This document shows positions 47,987-56,037 of a DNA stretch of 64,000 nt, piece after piece. Numbering within the stretch: position 1 is the first letter of the stretch; the number at the start of each line of letters is the position of its first letter. A program made the position numbers and the translations under genes. The notes under the pieces are model-generated. The model made no database searches, had not been told where the DNA came from, and was given only the letters and a program-made list of their open reading frames with translations. Origin of the DNA: Candidatus Villigracilis proximus (GTDB lineage Bacteria > Chloroflexota > Anaerolineae > Anaerolineales > Villigracilaceae); contig JADKBB010000004.1 of the NCBI GenBank assembly GCA_016715195.1, positions 1-64,000 on the forward strand, read 5' to 3'.

Positions 47987-48015
47987 TTGTGAAAGGCGCA
48001 ACAATTTGCTATTAT
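47987..48015 (+). promoter_or_regulatory. Promoter upstream of the CPBP protease gene
   Basis: TTGTGA (47987-47992), 17 nt, TATTAT (48010-48015). The predicted start near 48022 would give a leader of about 130 nt containing a small ORF. Confidence 0.5.
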
Positions 48016-48034
48016 CAAACAATATGGAGTCTAT

Positions 48035-48208
48035 ATGGAGTCGGACAGCTCACTTGCCCTGTGGTGCTGCCCGTATTTCGAAAAAACCATCAGCAAGCTG
48101 ATGGACTCCCGTAATCTGAAAGTGGCAAAATCCAAAGGAGATACACAACTATGGAATGGTTTACAAAAAGCAGGTTATTTGATCTGGCACGTCAGGGGCA
48201 GCGACTGA
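48035..48208 (+). CDS. Possible 57-residue upstream ORF overlapping the CPBP start
   Basis: An ATG at 48035 opens a 57-codon frame ending at TGA 48206-48208, so it overlaps the CPBP start codon by 58 bp in another frame. The peptide has a Cys pair, a Lys-rich middle and a Trp-rich end, with no family recognised. It lies just after a promoter and could be a leader ORF or chance. The CPBP gene has its own AGGAG. Confidence 0.25.
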   Translation: MESDSSLALWCCPYFEKTISKLMDSRNLKVAKSKGDTQLWNGLQKAGYLIWHVRGSD

Positions 48209-49098
48209 CTCACATCGCAGTGGTCATTCCGCTCTCATTTTTATTTGCGCTTTTCGCTCAACTCGGAGTCATTCCTCTGGTAATTATCATGGGATCAATT
48301 TATGGATTTTCTGAGAACGGTATCTCCATGAAGGGCGTCCCCGCACTTGAAGCCGGCTTTTGGATGAGTTTGCAATTAATTTTGTCTTTTGTTCTGGTCT
48401 ACGCCATTCTTTGGGCATGGCTGAAGTTCTTTGAAAAACGTCCCTTCTGGACCCTGGGTTACGAAGCCAAAAACGCCCTGATGCAATACGGCCGTGGATT
48501 TTTAGCCGGCGCATTGATGTTCGGCGGCGCGGTTGCAATTCTCGCGGTCACTGGCGGCGTAGTCTTTGAACAAGGTGACCCAACGCAACAAGGATTTGCC
48601 GCACTCGGCGGCGTCATCATCGTTCTGCTCGGCTGGATCGTACAAGGCGGCGCGGAAGAAGTCCTCATTCGCGGCTGGGTCTTGCCCGTCATCGGCGCAC
48701 GCTACAAACCGTGGATCGGACTCCTCGTCTCATCCTTGATCTTCGCCCTCCTGCATGGACTTAATCCCGGCTTGAGTGTTATTGCCCTGATCAACCTGGC
48801 TTTGTTTGGCCTCTTCGCTGGTTTGTATGCCATGCGTGAAGGTTCCATGTGGGGCATCAGCGCCCTGCACAGTGTCTGGAACTGGGTGCAGGGAAACTTC
48901 TTCGGCTTCGAAGTCAGCGGCACAAATGCAGGCGGCGGCACACTACTCAACCTGAAAGAAACCGGCGCGGACTGGCTGACAGGCGGAGCATTCGGCCCCG
49001 AAGGCGGGCTGGCCGTAACCATCGTGCTGTTCATCGCAATTGCGGTGACTTTGTTTTGGAAATCAAAAGCAATAATACAGGAAGTAATTGTGGAATAA
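48151..49098 (+). CDS. CPBP family intramembrane glutamic endopeptidase
   Basis: This 315-residue membrane protein has about eight helices and the Abi/CAAX-protease catalytic pattern: E-E-V-L-I-R in helix 4 (G-G-A-E-E), F-A-L-L-H-G in the next and H-S-V-W-N-W near the C-terminus. Members cleave prenylated proteins or act in peptide immunity and signalling, and the target here is unknown. AGGAG lies about 10 nt before the ATG. It is divergent from recG. Confidence 0.88.
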   Translation: MEWFTKSRLFDLARQGQRLTHIAVVIPLSFLFALFAQLGVIPLVIIMGSIYGFSENGISMKGVPALEAGFWMSLQLILSFVLVYAILWAWLKFFEKRPFWTLGYEAKNALMQYGRGFLAGALMFGGAVAILAVTGGVVFEQGDPTQQGFAALGGVIIVLLGWIVQGGAEEVLIRGWVLPVIGARYKPWIGLLVSSLIFALLHGLNPGLSVIALINLALFGLFAGLYAMREGSMWGISALHSVWNWVQGNFFGFEVSGTNAGGGTLLNLKETGADWLTGGAFGPEGGLAVTIVLFIAIAVTLFWKSKAIIQEVIVE

Positions 49099-49126
49099 AA
49101 ACTAGCCACCTGACAGTTTTAAAATA

Positions 49127-49212
49127 GGACGCAGATGAACGCTGAAAACGCTGATAAAAACTTTTTGCTCACGTTTTAAAAAATCTGCGTTCATCTGCGT
49201 TTATCAGCGTCC
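49127..49212. repeat. Imperfect palindrome of ACGCAGATGA-type units
   Basis: GACGCAGATGAACGCTGA (from 49128) and a reversed set (TCTGCGTTCATCTGCG, TTATCAGCGTCC, 49183-49212) form a long imperfect hairpin. The unit is about 10 nt and repeated two to three times per arm. Confidence 0.65.
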
Positions 49213-49264
49213 AAAAAATGTGTCGGGTGATGAAAATAAACTATTTTCCCAAAATTAAAAACTT

Positions 49265-49330
49265 ACCACGGACTACACCAATTTTCACGGATGGATTAAA
49301 AAATCCGTGTTCATTCGTGAAATCCGTGGC
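49265..49330. repeat. Imperfect palindrome of CCGTG/CACGG units
   Basis: CCACGGACTACACCAATTTT (from 49266) with CACGGATGG is matched by the inverse ATCCGTGTTCATTCGTG and AAATCCGTGG (49303-49329). It is a second, different short-unit palindrome directly next to the previous one. Confidence 0.65.
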
Positions 49331-49344
49331 GAATGTTTTAAAGA

Positions 49345-50181
49345 TTATTTCCTAACAGCCGCGAAGCCAATCCCATTCGGGCCGAGATGCGTGCCGATGA
49401 CCGCGGTGACATTTACAAAAAGAATATCTCTCGGCACAGATTGGCGTACACGGAACATCATTTCGTCGAGTAATTTTCTTGCACGTGGTTCGGCATTGGT
49501 GTGCATGATGGCAAGGCGTTGAAGTTCACCTTGTTTGAGCAATAAACTCAAGATGCGTTCATCGGCCTGGCTGGTGGTGCGGACTGCGCCGATCGGTTTG
49601 ACTTCGCCATCTATTAATTCGATCATCGGTTTGATGGAGAGTAATCCGCCGAGCGTGGCAACTGCACTGGGGACACGTCCGCTGCGTTTGAGATATTCCA
49701 TCGTATCCAACGCGGCGGTGACTTGCAACCGTTTGCGTGTTGAGACGATCGCATTCAACACAGATTGCAAACCATATTCTGATTCTTCGGCGGCGGCCAA
49801 CACTTGAAAGCCAAGTCCCAGTGAAAGCGATCCGCTGTCAATGCAGGTGACTTTATTTGGAAATTCCTGTGCGGCCTGACGCGCCACATTGACGACGGTG
49901 GTAAGTTGACTCGCGGAGTGAATGGAGATGACATGGTCACAGCCTTGCGAGAGCAGAGTCTCATACGGGGCGGTGAAATCTCCGATCGAAGGCGCAGCAG
50001 TTGTCGGCGGAGTCTGATACGAGGGCAGGCGGGTATAAAATTCCTCGCGCGTGATTCCGATTCCGTCTGAATATTCCTTTCCCTCTAAAACTAAAATCGT
50101 AGGGACAACTTGAATCTGATGTTCTTCAACCAGATATGCGGGGAGGTCTGAGGTGGAGTCTGTCACAATGCCAATTTTCAT
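49345..50181 (-). CDS. DegV family fatty-acid-binding protein (FakB-like)
   Basis: DegV/FakB proteins carry a fatty acid and present it to the kinase FakA, which phosphorylates it for phospholipid synthesis. The 278-residue protein opens with I-V-T-D-S-T-S-D-L-P and has the P-T-T-A-A-P-S fatty-acid-binding loop, the I-H-S-A-S turn and the C-terminal H-x-G-P-N-x-I-G. Length is normal. FakA lies only 1.5 kb upstream on the same strand, supporting this role. AAAGG precedes the ATG. Confidence 0.92.
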   Translation of the reverse strand: MKIGIVTDSTSDLPAYLVEEHQIQVVPTILVLEGKEYSDGIGITREEFYTRLPSYQTPPTTAAPSIGDFTAPYETLLSQGCDHVISIHSASQLTTVVNVARQAAQEFPNKVTCIDSGSLSLGLGFQVLAAAEESEYGLQSVLNAIVSTRKRLQVTAALDTMEYLKRSGRVPSAVATLGGLLSIKPMIELIDGEVKPIGAVRTTSQADERILSLLLKQGELQRLAIMHTNAEPRARKLLDEMMFRVRQSVPRDILFVNVTAVIGTHLGPNGIGFAAVRK

Positions 50182-50242
50182 AGTTTACCTTTGCCGAGTT
50201 TAACACACGAGCTATACAAAAGGTTTCCGTCTCATCTTCCTC

Positions 50243-50271
50243 TTGACATACTGTACAACACACAGTATCAT
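50243..50271 (+). promoter_or_regulatory. PadR gene promoter with embedded operator palindrome
   Basis: TTGACA (50243-50248), 17 nt, TATCAT (50266-50271). ATACTGT (50248-50254) and ACAGTAT (50262-50268) form a palindrome across the spacer with a 7-nt centre. A PadR dimer bound there would block RNA polymerase, so autorepression is likely. Confidence 0.6.
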
Positions 50272-50288
50272 GCGATAAAGGTAAATAT

Positions 50289-50618
50289 ATGGCAAACAGT
50301 GAATCGCTTGAAAATGTTGTCCTCGAATTGCGGCGCGGCGTGATCGTGCTGGCGGTACTCAGTCAGTTGAGCAGCGAGCAATACGGCTACTCCCTGCTTA
50401 AGTTGCTTTCAGATCAAGGGCTGGAAGTGGATCAGGGAACGTTATATCCGCTGCTGCGGCGGCTGGAAACGCAGGGATTGTTGGAATCAGTTTGGAAACT
50501 CGAAGAGGCACGTCCGCGCAGGTATTACATCATCAGCGCGGAGGGAAAAAAGATCCTTCCGAAATTGAAAAAGGAATGGGCTGGCATTGTGTCTGTGATG
50601 AATGGCTTATTGAAATAG
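50289..50618 (+). CDS. PadR family transcriptional regulator
   Basis: This 109-residue winged-helix protein has the PadR core: L-R-R-G-V-I-V-L-A-V-L, Y-G-Y-S-L-L, G-T-L-Y-P-L-L-R-R-L-E and the wing P-R-R-Y-Y-I-I-S-A-E-G. A short C-terminal helix dimerises. It has a good SD (AAAGG), a strong promoter and a palindromic operator in the spacer, and it is followed after 14 bp by the HAAS gene. Such pairs usually regulate their own operon; the inducer is unknown. Confidence 0.93.
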   Translation: MANSESLENVVLELRRGVIVLAVLSQLSSEQYGYSLLKLLSDQGLEVDQGTLYPLLRRLETQGLLESVWKLEEARPRRYYIISAEGKKILPKLKKEWAGIVSVMNGLLK

Positions 50619-50632
50619 AAAGGAGAATCACA

Positions 50633-51620
50633 ATGAACTTAATTGATCGTTATGTTACAGAAGTTGGAAAGAACCTGCCGCTCCTCAAAGGACGCGAGGA
50701 TATTGAAAAAGAATTGCGTTCCACGCTTGAAGATATGCTGGAAGACCGCGTCGAACAAACGGGACACCTGCGCGATGAAGCGATGGAGATCGAGCTGCTA
50801 AAAGAATATGGATCGCCGCAAAAAGTGGCCGCAACCTATAACCCACATCCATATTTGATCGGCCCGCGCCTGTTCCCATTCTTCCTGATGGTGTTGAAGA
50901 TCGTGATCCCCGTCCTTGTAACTGTGCTGTTGGTTTTGACAGGCATCCGCGCCGCAACAGACACGCCTTTCATGGGCATGGATTTTGTGAACATTGTCGG
51001 CAAGGGATTGGGAGGAATTGTTTCGGCCGCAATTACAGCCTTTGGCAACATTGTGCTCGTCTTCGTCATCCTTGAGCGCGTGCTGCCAGACAAGGAAATC
51101 GGCGATTTCAGTGACGAAAAGGAATGGGATCCCGCCTCACTGGCCGAGGAACCCGACCCCGATACGGTCAAACGCAGCGACTTGATCGCCGAGATCGTCT
51201 TTACTTTCGTAGGCCTCGCCATTTTGAATTATTCCTAGATGCTGGGCATGTTCTTTACGAGCGACAGACTTCTTCATCCCCATGTTCTCGGTTGAGTTCT
51301 TCAAGTTCATGCCTTGGATCAATGCGATCTTTCTTGCCGAGATCGTGCTGGATATTTACCTGCTCCGCAGCGCAGTATGGACTTCCATCACCCGCATTGC
51401 AAAGATCATTATCGAAGCTGCCAGCATCGCCTTGGCTGTCATCATCCTGCGCACACCAGACATCTTCGGTTTTACAGCCGAGTTCGTTCCAAGCGTTCCC
51501 AAAAGTTCGGTCAACCTGGAAATGCTGATGAAGATCTTCAACCTTTCATTCTCGATCGCCATAATCATTGTCATCATCGTGGCGGCGGTTGAAATTGCAA
51601 AAGCGGCCTTGCTCTGTTGA
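50633..51620 (+). pseudogene. HAAS-domain membrane protein paired with PadR, disrupted
   Basis: The first frame opens with M-N-L-I-D-R-Y-V-T-E-V-G-K-N-L-P, a HAAS-type helical domain (about 1-75) typical of proteins encoded next to PadR. Two membrane helices and an acidic loop follow. It stops at TAG 51236-51238. The remaining helices continue in a different frame from 51282 to 51620 (M-F-S-V-E-F-F-K-F-M-P-W). Between, M-L-G-M-F-F-T-S-D in the first frame looks native, so at least one stop and one frameshift (about 51262) are needed. AGGAG precedes the ATG. Erosion or sequencing error are both possible. Confidence 0.7.
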
Positions 51621-51654
51621 GGGTCAATTCAAAGAAAGTACAGTCAAGGTAACA

Positions 51655-51688
51655 AAAAGAGGCGCCCATGGCGGCCGGCCGCTCTTTT
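51655..51688. terminator. Terminator between the convergent HAAS and FakA genes
   Basis: AAAAGAG (51655-51661) pairs with CTCTTTT (51682-51688), with a GC-rich, partly self-paired centre. Confidence 0.65.
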
Positions 51689-51701
51689 AGTTTTATGACC
51701 T

Positions 51702-53363
51702 TTATTCAATCGAGATCACAAATTGATAGTGCGGCTGTCCGCCTTCCTGCACTTCAACTTCAAGATGTGAATATTTTTTACCAACCACATCTTTGATGCG
51801 ATTCGCTTCTGCGTGCGTCATCCCTTCGCCATAGAAAAGCGTGACCAGTTCATGCTGATCGGCCTCGGCTTTTTCGAGCAATTCCATTACACCCTGCTCC
51901 ACCGATTCAGCGGAGACAACCAGCTTACCATCCAAGAGCGCGATGACCTGTCCATCCTTTACGCTCACACCGTCAATTTCCACGGTGCGGGTCGCAATGG
52001 TAACCTCGCCTGTTTTGACCGCGCTCAAGGCTTTGGTCATTTTCTCAGCGACAGAATCAAGTTCCCCGTCTGGGATGAGCGAGAGCATGGCGGCAAGTCC
52101 CTGCGGAACGGTGCGAGTCGGCACCACAGCCACCTGTTTCACAGTCACCTCTTTGGCCTGATTCGCTGCGAGGATGATATTTTTATTATTCGGCAAAATG
52201 ATGACCTTATCGGTCGGCAGATTTTCAAATGAACTCAAAATATCCTGAGTGGACGGATTCATCGTCTGTCCGCCGGGGACAATGGCCGCCACACCCAAAC
52301 TTGCAAAGATACGGCTCAAGCCGGTACCCGGAGATACCACCACCACGGCGATCTGTCCCGGCTCGACCGTGGTGAACTGCAGTTCGGCAGATTTTTGAAT
52401 ATCATCCATTTGCGCGAGCAGATTCTCGATGGCAACTTTTGTCACCGTGCCAATACCCATGATGTAATCGATCGGCTCATAACGGTTTTCAAGCGGTACA
52501 TGGATGTGCATGCGGTACATGCCTTCGCCTTCGCCCACCTGAATGGAGGTACCCATCTCTTCAAGCCGGTTATAGAACGAAATCAAATCCAATTCACCGG
52601 TCGGCACAAAATCCACGACGATCTCATAGTCCTGCCCCTCTTCCACTTCTTCCATCGCGTCTTGAAAATTCATCGCAGAAAGCGACTGCACGCTCATGGT
52701 CGGCGTTTCCAAAGATTCGCCATACACATGGCGCAGCATTCCTTCGAGGATGAAGAATAATCCTTTACCGCCTGAATCAACCACACCTGCCTGTTTGAGG
52801 ACTGGAAGCAGTTCCGGCGTCCGTTTGACTGCCTCGTCCGCGGCTTTGACCGCCACTTCGAGAATCTCTATCGCATCTTTCGCGGACCCTAAAGCTGCCT
52901 CTGTTGCGATGGCAACTTCCTTGATGACGGTTAAGATCGTCCCTTCCACCGGGCGGACGACTCCCTTATAAGCTGTATCGCGCGCTTCGCCAAATGCCTT
53001 GACCAAAGCCTCTTTATCCAACGTGGCCTTCTCATGCACACCACGCGAAAATCCGCGCAGGATCTGGCTGGTGATCACACCTGAATTTCCACGCGCGCCC
53101 ATTAATGCGCCCTTGGAAACCATGGCCGCCATCTCGCCCAGATTACGGGTTCCCGAATCCTTGACCTCATTCCATGCGGCTTGCAGGGTCAGCACCATGT
53201 TCGTACCTGTATCGCCATCCGGCACAGGGAATACATTCAACGCATTAACCGTCTGTTGATTGGTACGCAGCCAGGTCAGCCCGGCGTCAATGAGACGCTT
53301 AAGCGATTGGCCGTCAATTGGCATTCTTCGAAATTTCTCAACACGTGCGAGATCCACACCCAT
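51702..53363 (-). CDS. fakA: Fatty acid kinase FakA (DAK2 domain, YloV)
   Basis: FakA phosphorylates FakB-bound fatty acids. The 553-residue protein begins with the DAK2/DhaL domain (about 20-215) with N-V-F-P-V-P-D-G-D-T-G-T-N-M, the metal-binding aspartates, and A-R-G-N-S-G. A central domain and a C-terminal DegV-like domain complete the family layout. AGGAG lies about 12 nt before the ATG. It follows the Asp23 gene by 15 bp, as yloV follows yloU in Firmicutes. Confidence 0.94.
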   Translation of the reverse strand: MGVDLARVEKFRRMPIDGQSLKRLIDAGLTWLRTNQQTVNALNVFPVPDGDTGTNMVLTLQAAWNEVKDSGTRNLGEMAAMVSKGALMGARGNSGVITSQILRGFSRGVHEKATLDKEALVKAFGEARDTAYKGVVRPVEGTILTVIKEVAIATEAALGSAKDAIEILEVAVKAADEAVKRTPELLPVLKQAGVVDSGGKGLFFILEGMLRHVYGESLETPTMSVQSLSAMNFQDAMEEVEEGQDYEIVVDFVPTGELDLISFYNRLEEMGTSIQVGEGEGMYRMHIHVPLENRYEPIDYIMGIGTVTKVAIENLLAQMDDIQKSAELQFTTVEPGQIAVVVVSPGTGLSRIFASLGVAAIVPGGQTMNPSTQDILSSFENLPTDKVIILPNNKNIILAANQAKEVTVKQVAVVPTRTVPQGLAAMLSLIPDGELDSVAEKMTKALSAVKTGEVTIATRTVEIDGVSVKDGQVIALLDGKLVVSAESVEQGVMELLEKAEADQHELVTLFYGEGMTHAEANRIKDVVGKKYSHLEVEVQEGGQPHYQFVISIE

Positions 53364-53378
53364 AAGATTTCTCTGCTC

Positions 53379-53735
53379 CTAATCTGTATCGCTAATGCGC
53401 AGTCCCGCTACATGCACATTGACGGAGTTAACGCGCAATCCAAGCGCTTTTTCAACATGGAAACGCACGGTATTCCCCACACTCTGGGCCACCGAATTAA
53501 TGCGTGTTCCATACTCGACAATGACGTTGATATCGATATCAATGTCCTCGCCCTTATAACGGACAGTGATTCCGCGTGAAGGTTCACGGGTAATGGTGGA
53601 TACGATCCCATCCGTCAGGTTTTTCGGCGCGAGTCCAACGACGCCATATGATTCCAGGGTGGCATAATATGCAATCGTAGCCACCGCATTTGGCGAGATG
53701 TGAATCCCGCCCAAAGTAGTTGTGTCTTCGCCCAT
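53379..53735 (-). CDS. Asp23/Gls24 family protein (YloU-like)
   Basis: This 118-residue alpha/beta protein of the alkaline-shock protein family has an N-terminal I-H-I-S-P-N-A-V-A-T-I-A, a central I-T-V-R-Y-K-G-E-D and a C-terminal V-N-S-V-N-V-H-V-A-G-L-R. Relatives are envelope-stress or membrane-linked proteins. GAGGAAAA precedes the ATG. It is immediately upstream of fakA, and rpmB lies divergently behind it. Confidence 0.93.
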   Translation of the reverse strand: MGEDTTTLGGIHISPNAVATIAYYATLESYGVVGLAPKNLTDGIVSTITREPSRGITVRYKGEDIDIDINVIVEYGTRINSVAQSVGNTVRFHVEKALGLRVNSVNVHVAGLRISDTD

Positions 53736-53800
53736 AATTTTCCTCTTTTGGGGTTTTCTACCCCAAGAATTCTTTCCTGTTTCTATTTTAACATCTTATC

Positions 53801-53829
53801 TTGAAGAAGGTTGCGTTATATGGTAAAAT
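53801..53829 (+). promoter_or_regulatory. Promoter of rpmB
   Basis: TTGAAG (53801-53806), 17 nt, TAAAAT (53824-53829). The leader of about 75 nt holds a small hairpin (AGCTCG, GGA, CGAGCT). Confidence 0.6.
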
Positions 53830-53909
53830 CCCGTGCCTTTGAAAAGAGGTTTACCCTTCGACAAGCTCGGGACGAGCTCTCGGAATCATTGTATTGAAAG
53901 GATACTACC

Positions 53910-54095
53910 ATGGCTAAATGTAACACTTGTGGAAAAGCAACCACCTTCGGTCACAACCGTTCATTCTCTCAACGTGCCACCAATCGTACGTTTAAACCAA
54001 ACCTGCAAAAGGTTTCGGTGATGGAAAAAGGACGCTTGGTCAAGAAGACGTTGTGCGCTAAGTGCATCAAAACACTCGGCAAATCTGCGAATTAA
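53910..54095 (+). CDS. rpmB: Large ribosomal subunit protein bL28
   Basis: This 61-residue basic ribosomal protein has the family start A-K-C-N-T-C-G-K-A, H-N-R-S-F-S and R-T-F-K-P-N-L-Q, plus a zinc-type second Cys pair (C-A-K-C). GAAAGGA lies upstream. It is divergent from asp23 and convergent with rpe, whereas in Firmicutes rpmB lies beside yloU, so only its orientation differs here. Confidence 0.96.
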   Translation: MAKCNTCGKATTFGHNRSFSQRATNRTFKPNLQKVSVMEKGRLVKKTLCAKCIKTLGKSAN

Positions 54096-54121
54096 GGTTT
54101 GTTTTTTCTTCACATCAAAGG

Positions 54122-54144
54122 TCACGGCGCGAGCCGTGATTTTT
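54122..54144 (+). terminator. Terminator of rpmB
   Basis: TCACGGC (54122-54128), GCGA loop, GCCGTGA (54133-54139), then TTTTTG. Just before the convergent rpe stop. Confidence 0.8.
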
Positions 54145-54147
54145 GTT

Positions 54148-54813
54148 TTAAACACGCACAGACTCACGCAAGGCCCTCACCCCGCCCGCCACACCCTGCG
54201 GATGTTTGAAGGCAGCGTTGCCGGCCACAAAAACATTCGCGCCAACTTTATACATTAGCGGAAGTGTGTCGGCGGTAATGCCGCCATCCACTTCCAGCCA
54301 GGCTTGTGAGCGCAGCGCGTTTAACTTATTACGGATCTCTTCCACTTTGCCGATCATTTCAGGCATAAAGGCCTGACCTGAATAACCCGGGGTAACGCTC
54401 ATCACCAAAACAAGATCAACGATTGGCAAAACTTCATCCAGAGCGGAAGCAGGCGTCAGCGGGTTTAATGTGACACCAGCTTTACAGCCGAGGGATTTTA
54501 TTTTCACAATGGTTTCCAACAGATTGGGGCAGGTCTCTACATGAACTGTAATATTGTTCGCACCCGCTTTGGCAAATACTTCCAAATATTGGTCAGGATT
54601 GGAAATCATTAAATGTACGTCAAGCGGAAGTTTGGTGACTCGTTTGCAGGCTTCCACAAACAGCGGGCCAATGGTAATGGTCGGCACGAAATGTCCGTCC
54701 ATCACATCCATGTGGAGCCAATCGGCGCCAGCGGATTCAGTGGCGGCAATTTCATCAGCCAGGCGGGTAAAATCTGAGGCGATAATAGAGGGAGCGATCA
54801 GAAATTTATTCAT
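54148..54813 (-). CDS. rpe: Ribulose-phosphate 3-epimerase
   Basis: Rpe interconverts ribulose 5-phosphate and xylulose 5-phosphate in the pentose phosphate pathway. The 221-residue TIM barrel has the metal-binding motifs H-M-D-V-M-D-G-H and D-V-H-L-M-I, the G-Y-S-G-Q-A-F loop and the D-G-G-I catalytic Asp. Length is normal. It starts 8 bp after the kinase gene on the same strand, so the two probably form an operon, as do prkC and rpe in Bacillus. Confidence 0.96.
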   Translation of the reverse strand: MNKFLIAPSIIASDFTRLADEIAATESAGADWLHMDVMDGHFVPTITIGPLFVEACKRVTKLPLDVHLMISNPDQYLEVFAKAGANNITVHVETCPNLLETIVKIKSLGCKAGVTLNPLTPASALDEVLPIVDLVLVMSVTPGYSGQAFMPEMIGKVEEIRNKLNALRSQAWLEVDGGITADTLPLMYKVGANVFVAGNAAFKHPQGVAGGVRALRESVRV

Positions 54814-54821
54814 GTAGTGAA

Positions 54822-55943
54822 TTAGGGATTATACGCAAAATAAACCATGATCCAAAATGGAATCAGGCCGCCAACAGCCAGGAGCATAAACAGGCTGAGT
54901 CCCACAGTGATCCAGTCAATTTCCTCGAAGGCAGAAACAGGCTCGGGTGAGTCCAGAGGCGCTGTGTACGGTTGAGTGTAACGCGGCACAGGAGCAGATT
55001 CCTGTCTGGGAGGTTGTGGTCTGTCTTTGGCAAGAAGTCTATCTGCGATTTCAGGCGAGAGGGTAACAACTGGCGCAGGCACGGCTGGAGCCGGGGCAAT
55101 GACGGGAACGGGCGCATCACGCTGCGTGCCAAATTTTTGAAGGACACGGCCAAGTTGATCTGCGGTGCGATAACGCGCGGCGGGTTCCTTGGAAAGTACC
55201 TTCATGATGATTTCTTCCAGCGCAGTAGGGATATCTGGAATATATTCGCGGATCGGAATGGGACGCGCAGAGATATGCAAGCGCGCCAATTCATCAGCCG
55301 TTGAAGCCGTGAAAGGAGGTGTGCCGCATAATAATTCATACATGACAACGCCAATGGAATAAACATCAGACGCGGGCGAAGGCGCTTCTCCTTGAGCCTG
55401 TTCGGGCGCAAAGTAAAGCGGTGAGCCCCAAACAATATCATTGCGTTCACCAATGGCAATGGTGGCAAGCGCGCGCGCAATGCCAAAGTCGGTCACTTTG
55501 AGTCGGCCATCAGGCGAGACAAGCATGTTATGTGGTTTAACATCACAATGGACCAGACCCGCACGATGGGCATAGCCCAACCCGGCGCAGGCCTGAATAA
55601 TCAGCGGAATGCCTGCCTCTACAGTAAACCGTCCACGTTCACGGATCAACTGCTTGAGGTCTTTACCGGGAATAAATTCCATAACGATGAAAAGCAGATT
55701 ATCTGCGAATCCAAAATCATGCACGGTGACAATGTTGGGGTGCGAAAGATTCGCAGCGGCACGCGCTTCCATGCGAAAATTACTTTGAAAATCAGGGTTG
55801 CTTGAATAATCTTTTCGCAAAACCTTAATCGCAACAATGCGATCCAATACAGGATCGCGGGCGCGAAAGACATCTGCCATCCCCCCGGAGCCGAGTTTTT
55901 CAAGTAATTGATAACGATTGTTGAGGAGCGTTCCTTCTTCCAT
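54822..55943 (-). CDS. Ser/Thr protein kinase with C-terminal membrane anchor
   Basis: This 373-residue Hanks-type kinase has the glycine loop G-S-G-G-M-A-D-V, A-I-K, H-C-D-V-K-P-H-N (Cys in place of Arg of HRD), D-F-G and the A-P-E-like Y-F-A-P-E-Q. A Pro-rich linker (A-P-A-P-A-V-P-A-P) leads to one membrane helix at the end. It lacks PASTA repeats but sits next to rpe, like PrkC. The start at 55943 has TATAAT 8 nt upstream and no SD. The divergent neighbour is the lipid kinase. Confidence 0.93.
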   Translation of the reverse strand: MEEGTLLNNRYQLLEKLGSGGMADVFRARDPVLDRIVAIKVLRKDYSSNPDFQSNFRMEARAAANLSHPNIVTVHDFGFADNLLFIVMEFIPGKDLKQLIRERGRFTVEAGIPLIIQACAGLGYAHRAGLVHCDVKPHNMLVSPDGRLKVTDFGIARALATIAIGERNDIVWGSPLYFAPEQAQGEAPSPASDVYSIGVVMYELLCGTPPFTASTADELARLHISARPIPIREYIPDIPTALEEIIMKVLSKEPAARYRTADQLGRVLQKFGTQRDAPVPVIAPAPAVPAPVVTLSPEIADRLLAKDRPQPPRQESAPVPRYTQPYTAPLDSPEPVSAFEEIDWITVGLSLFMLLAVGGLIPFWIMVYFAYNP

Positions 55944-55957
55944 TGAAGAAGATTATA
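55944..55957 (-). promoter_or_regulatory. Leaderless -10 of the rpe-linked kinase
   Basis: TATAAT (55952-55957, minus strand) lies 8 nt before the ATG. A run of 12 C (55977-55988) sits at the expected -35 position. Confidence 0.5.
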
Positions 55958-55976
55958 TCAGGAAATAAAAGGAATG

Positions 55977-55988
55977 CCCCCCCCCCCC
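55977..55988. repeat. Homopolymer of 12 C between divergent promoters
   Basis: Twelve C in a row lie between the -10 boxes of the kinase and lipid-kinase genes. The exact length is uncertain because homopolymers are hard to sequence. Confidence 0.7.
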
Positions 55989-55999
55989 GCTTTTTGCGT

Positions 56000-56037
56000 T
56001 TGCAACATCACGAATCCCCTCAGGTATAATCACCTTT
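56000..56037 (+). promoter_or_regulatory. Leaderless promoter of the lipid kinase gene
   Basis: TATAAT (56025-56030) lies 7 nt before ATG 56038. The -35 is probably TTGCAA (56000-56005), spacer 19. No SD. Confidence 0.5.

Noticed and set aside
47545..48114. A 189-codon plus-strand frame over the recG start region
   Set aside because: It is opposite the recG N-terminus; composition is the mirror of the Gln/Pro-rich linker.
51655..51688. A cluster of rare-cutter restriction sites resembling a cloning linker
   Set aside because: The sites arise from the GC-rich centre of an intrinsic terminator; no other vector sequence is nearby.
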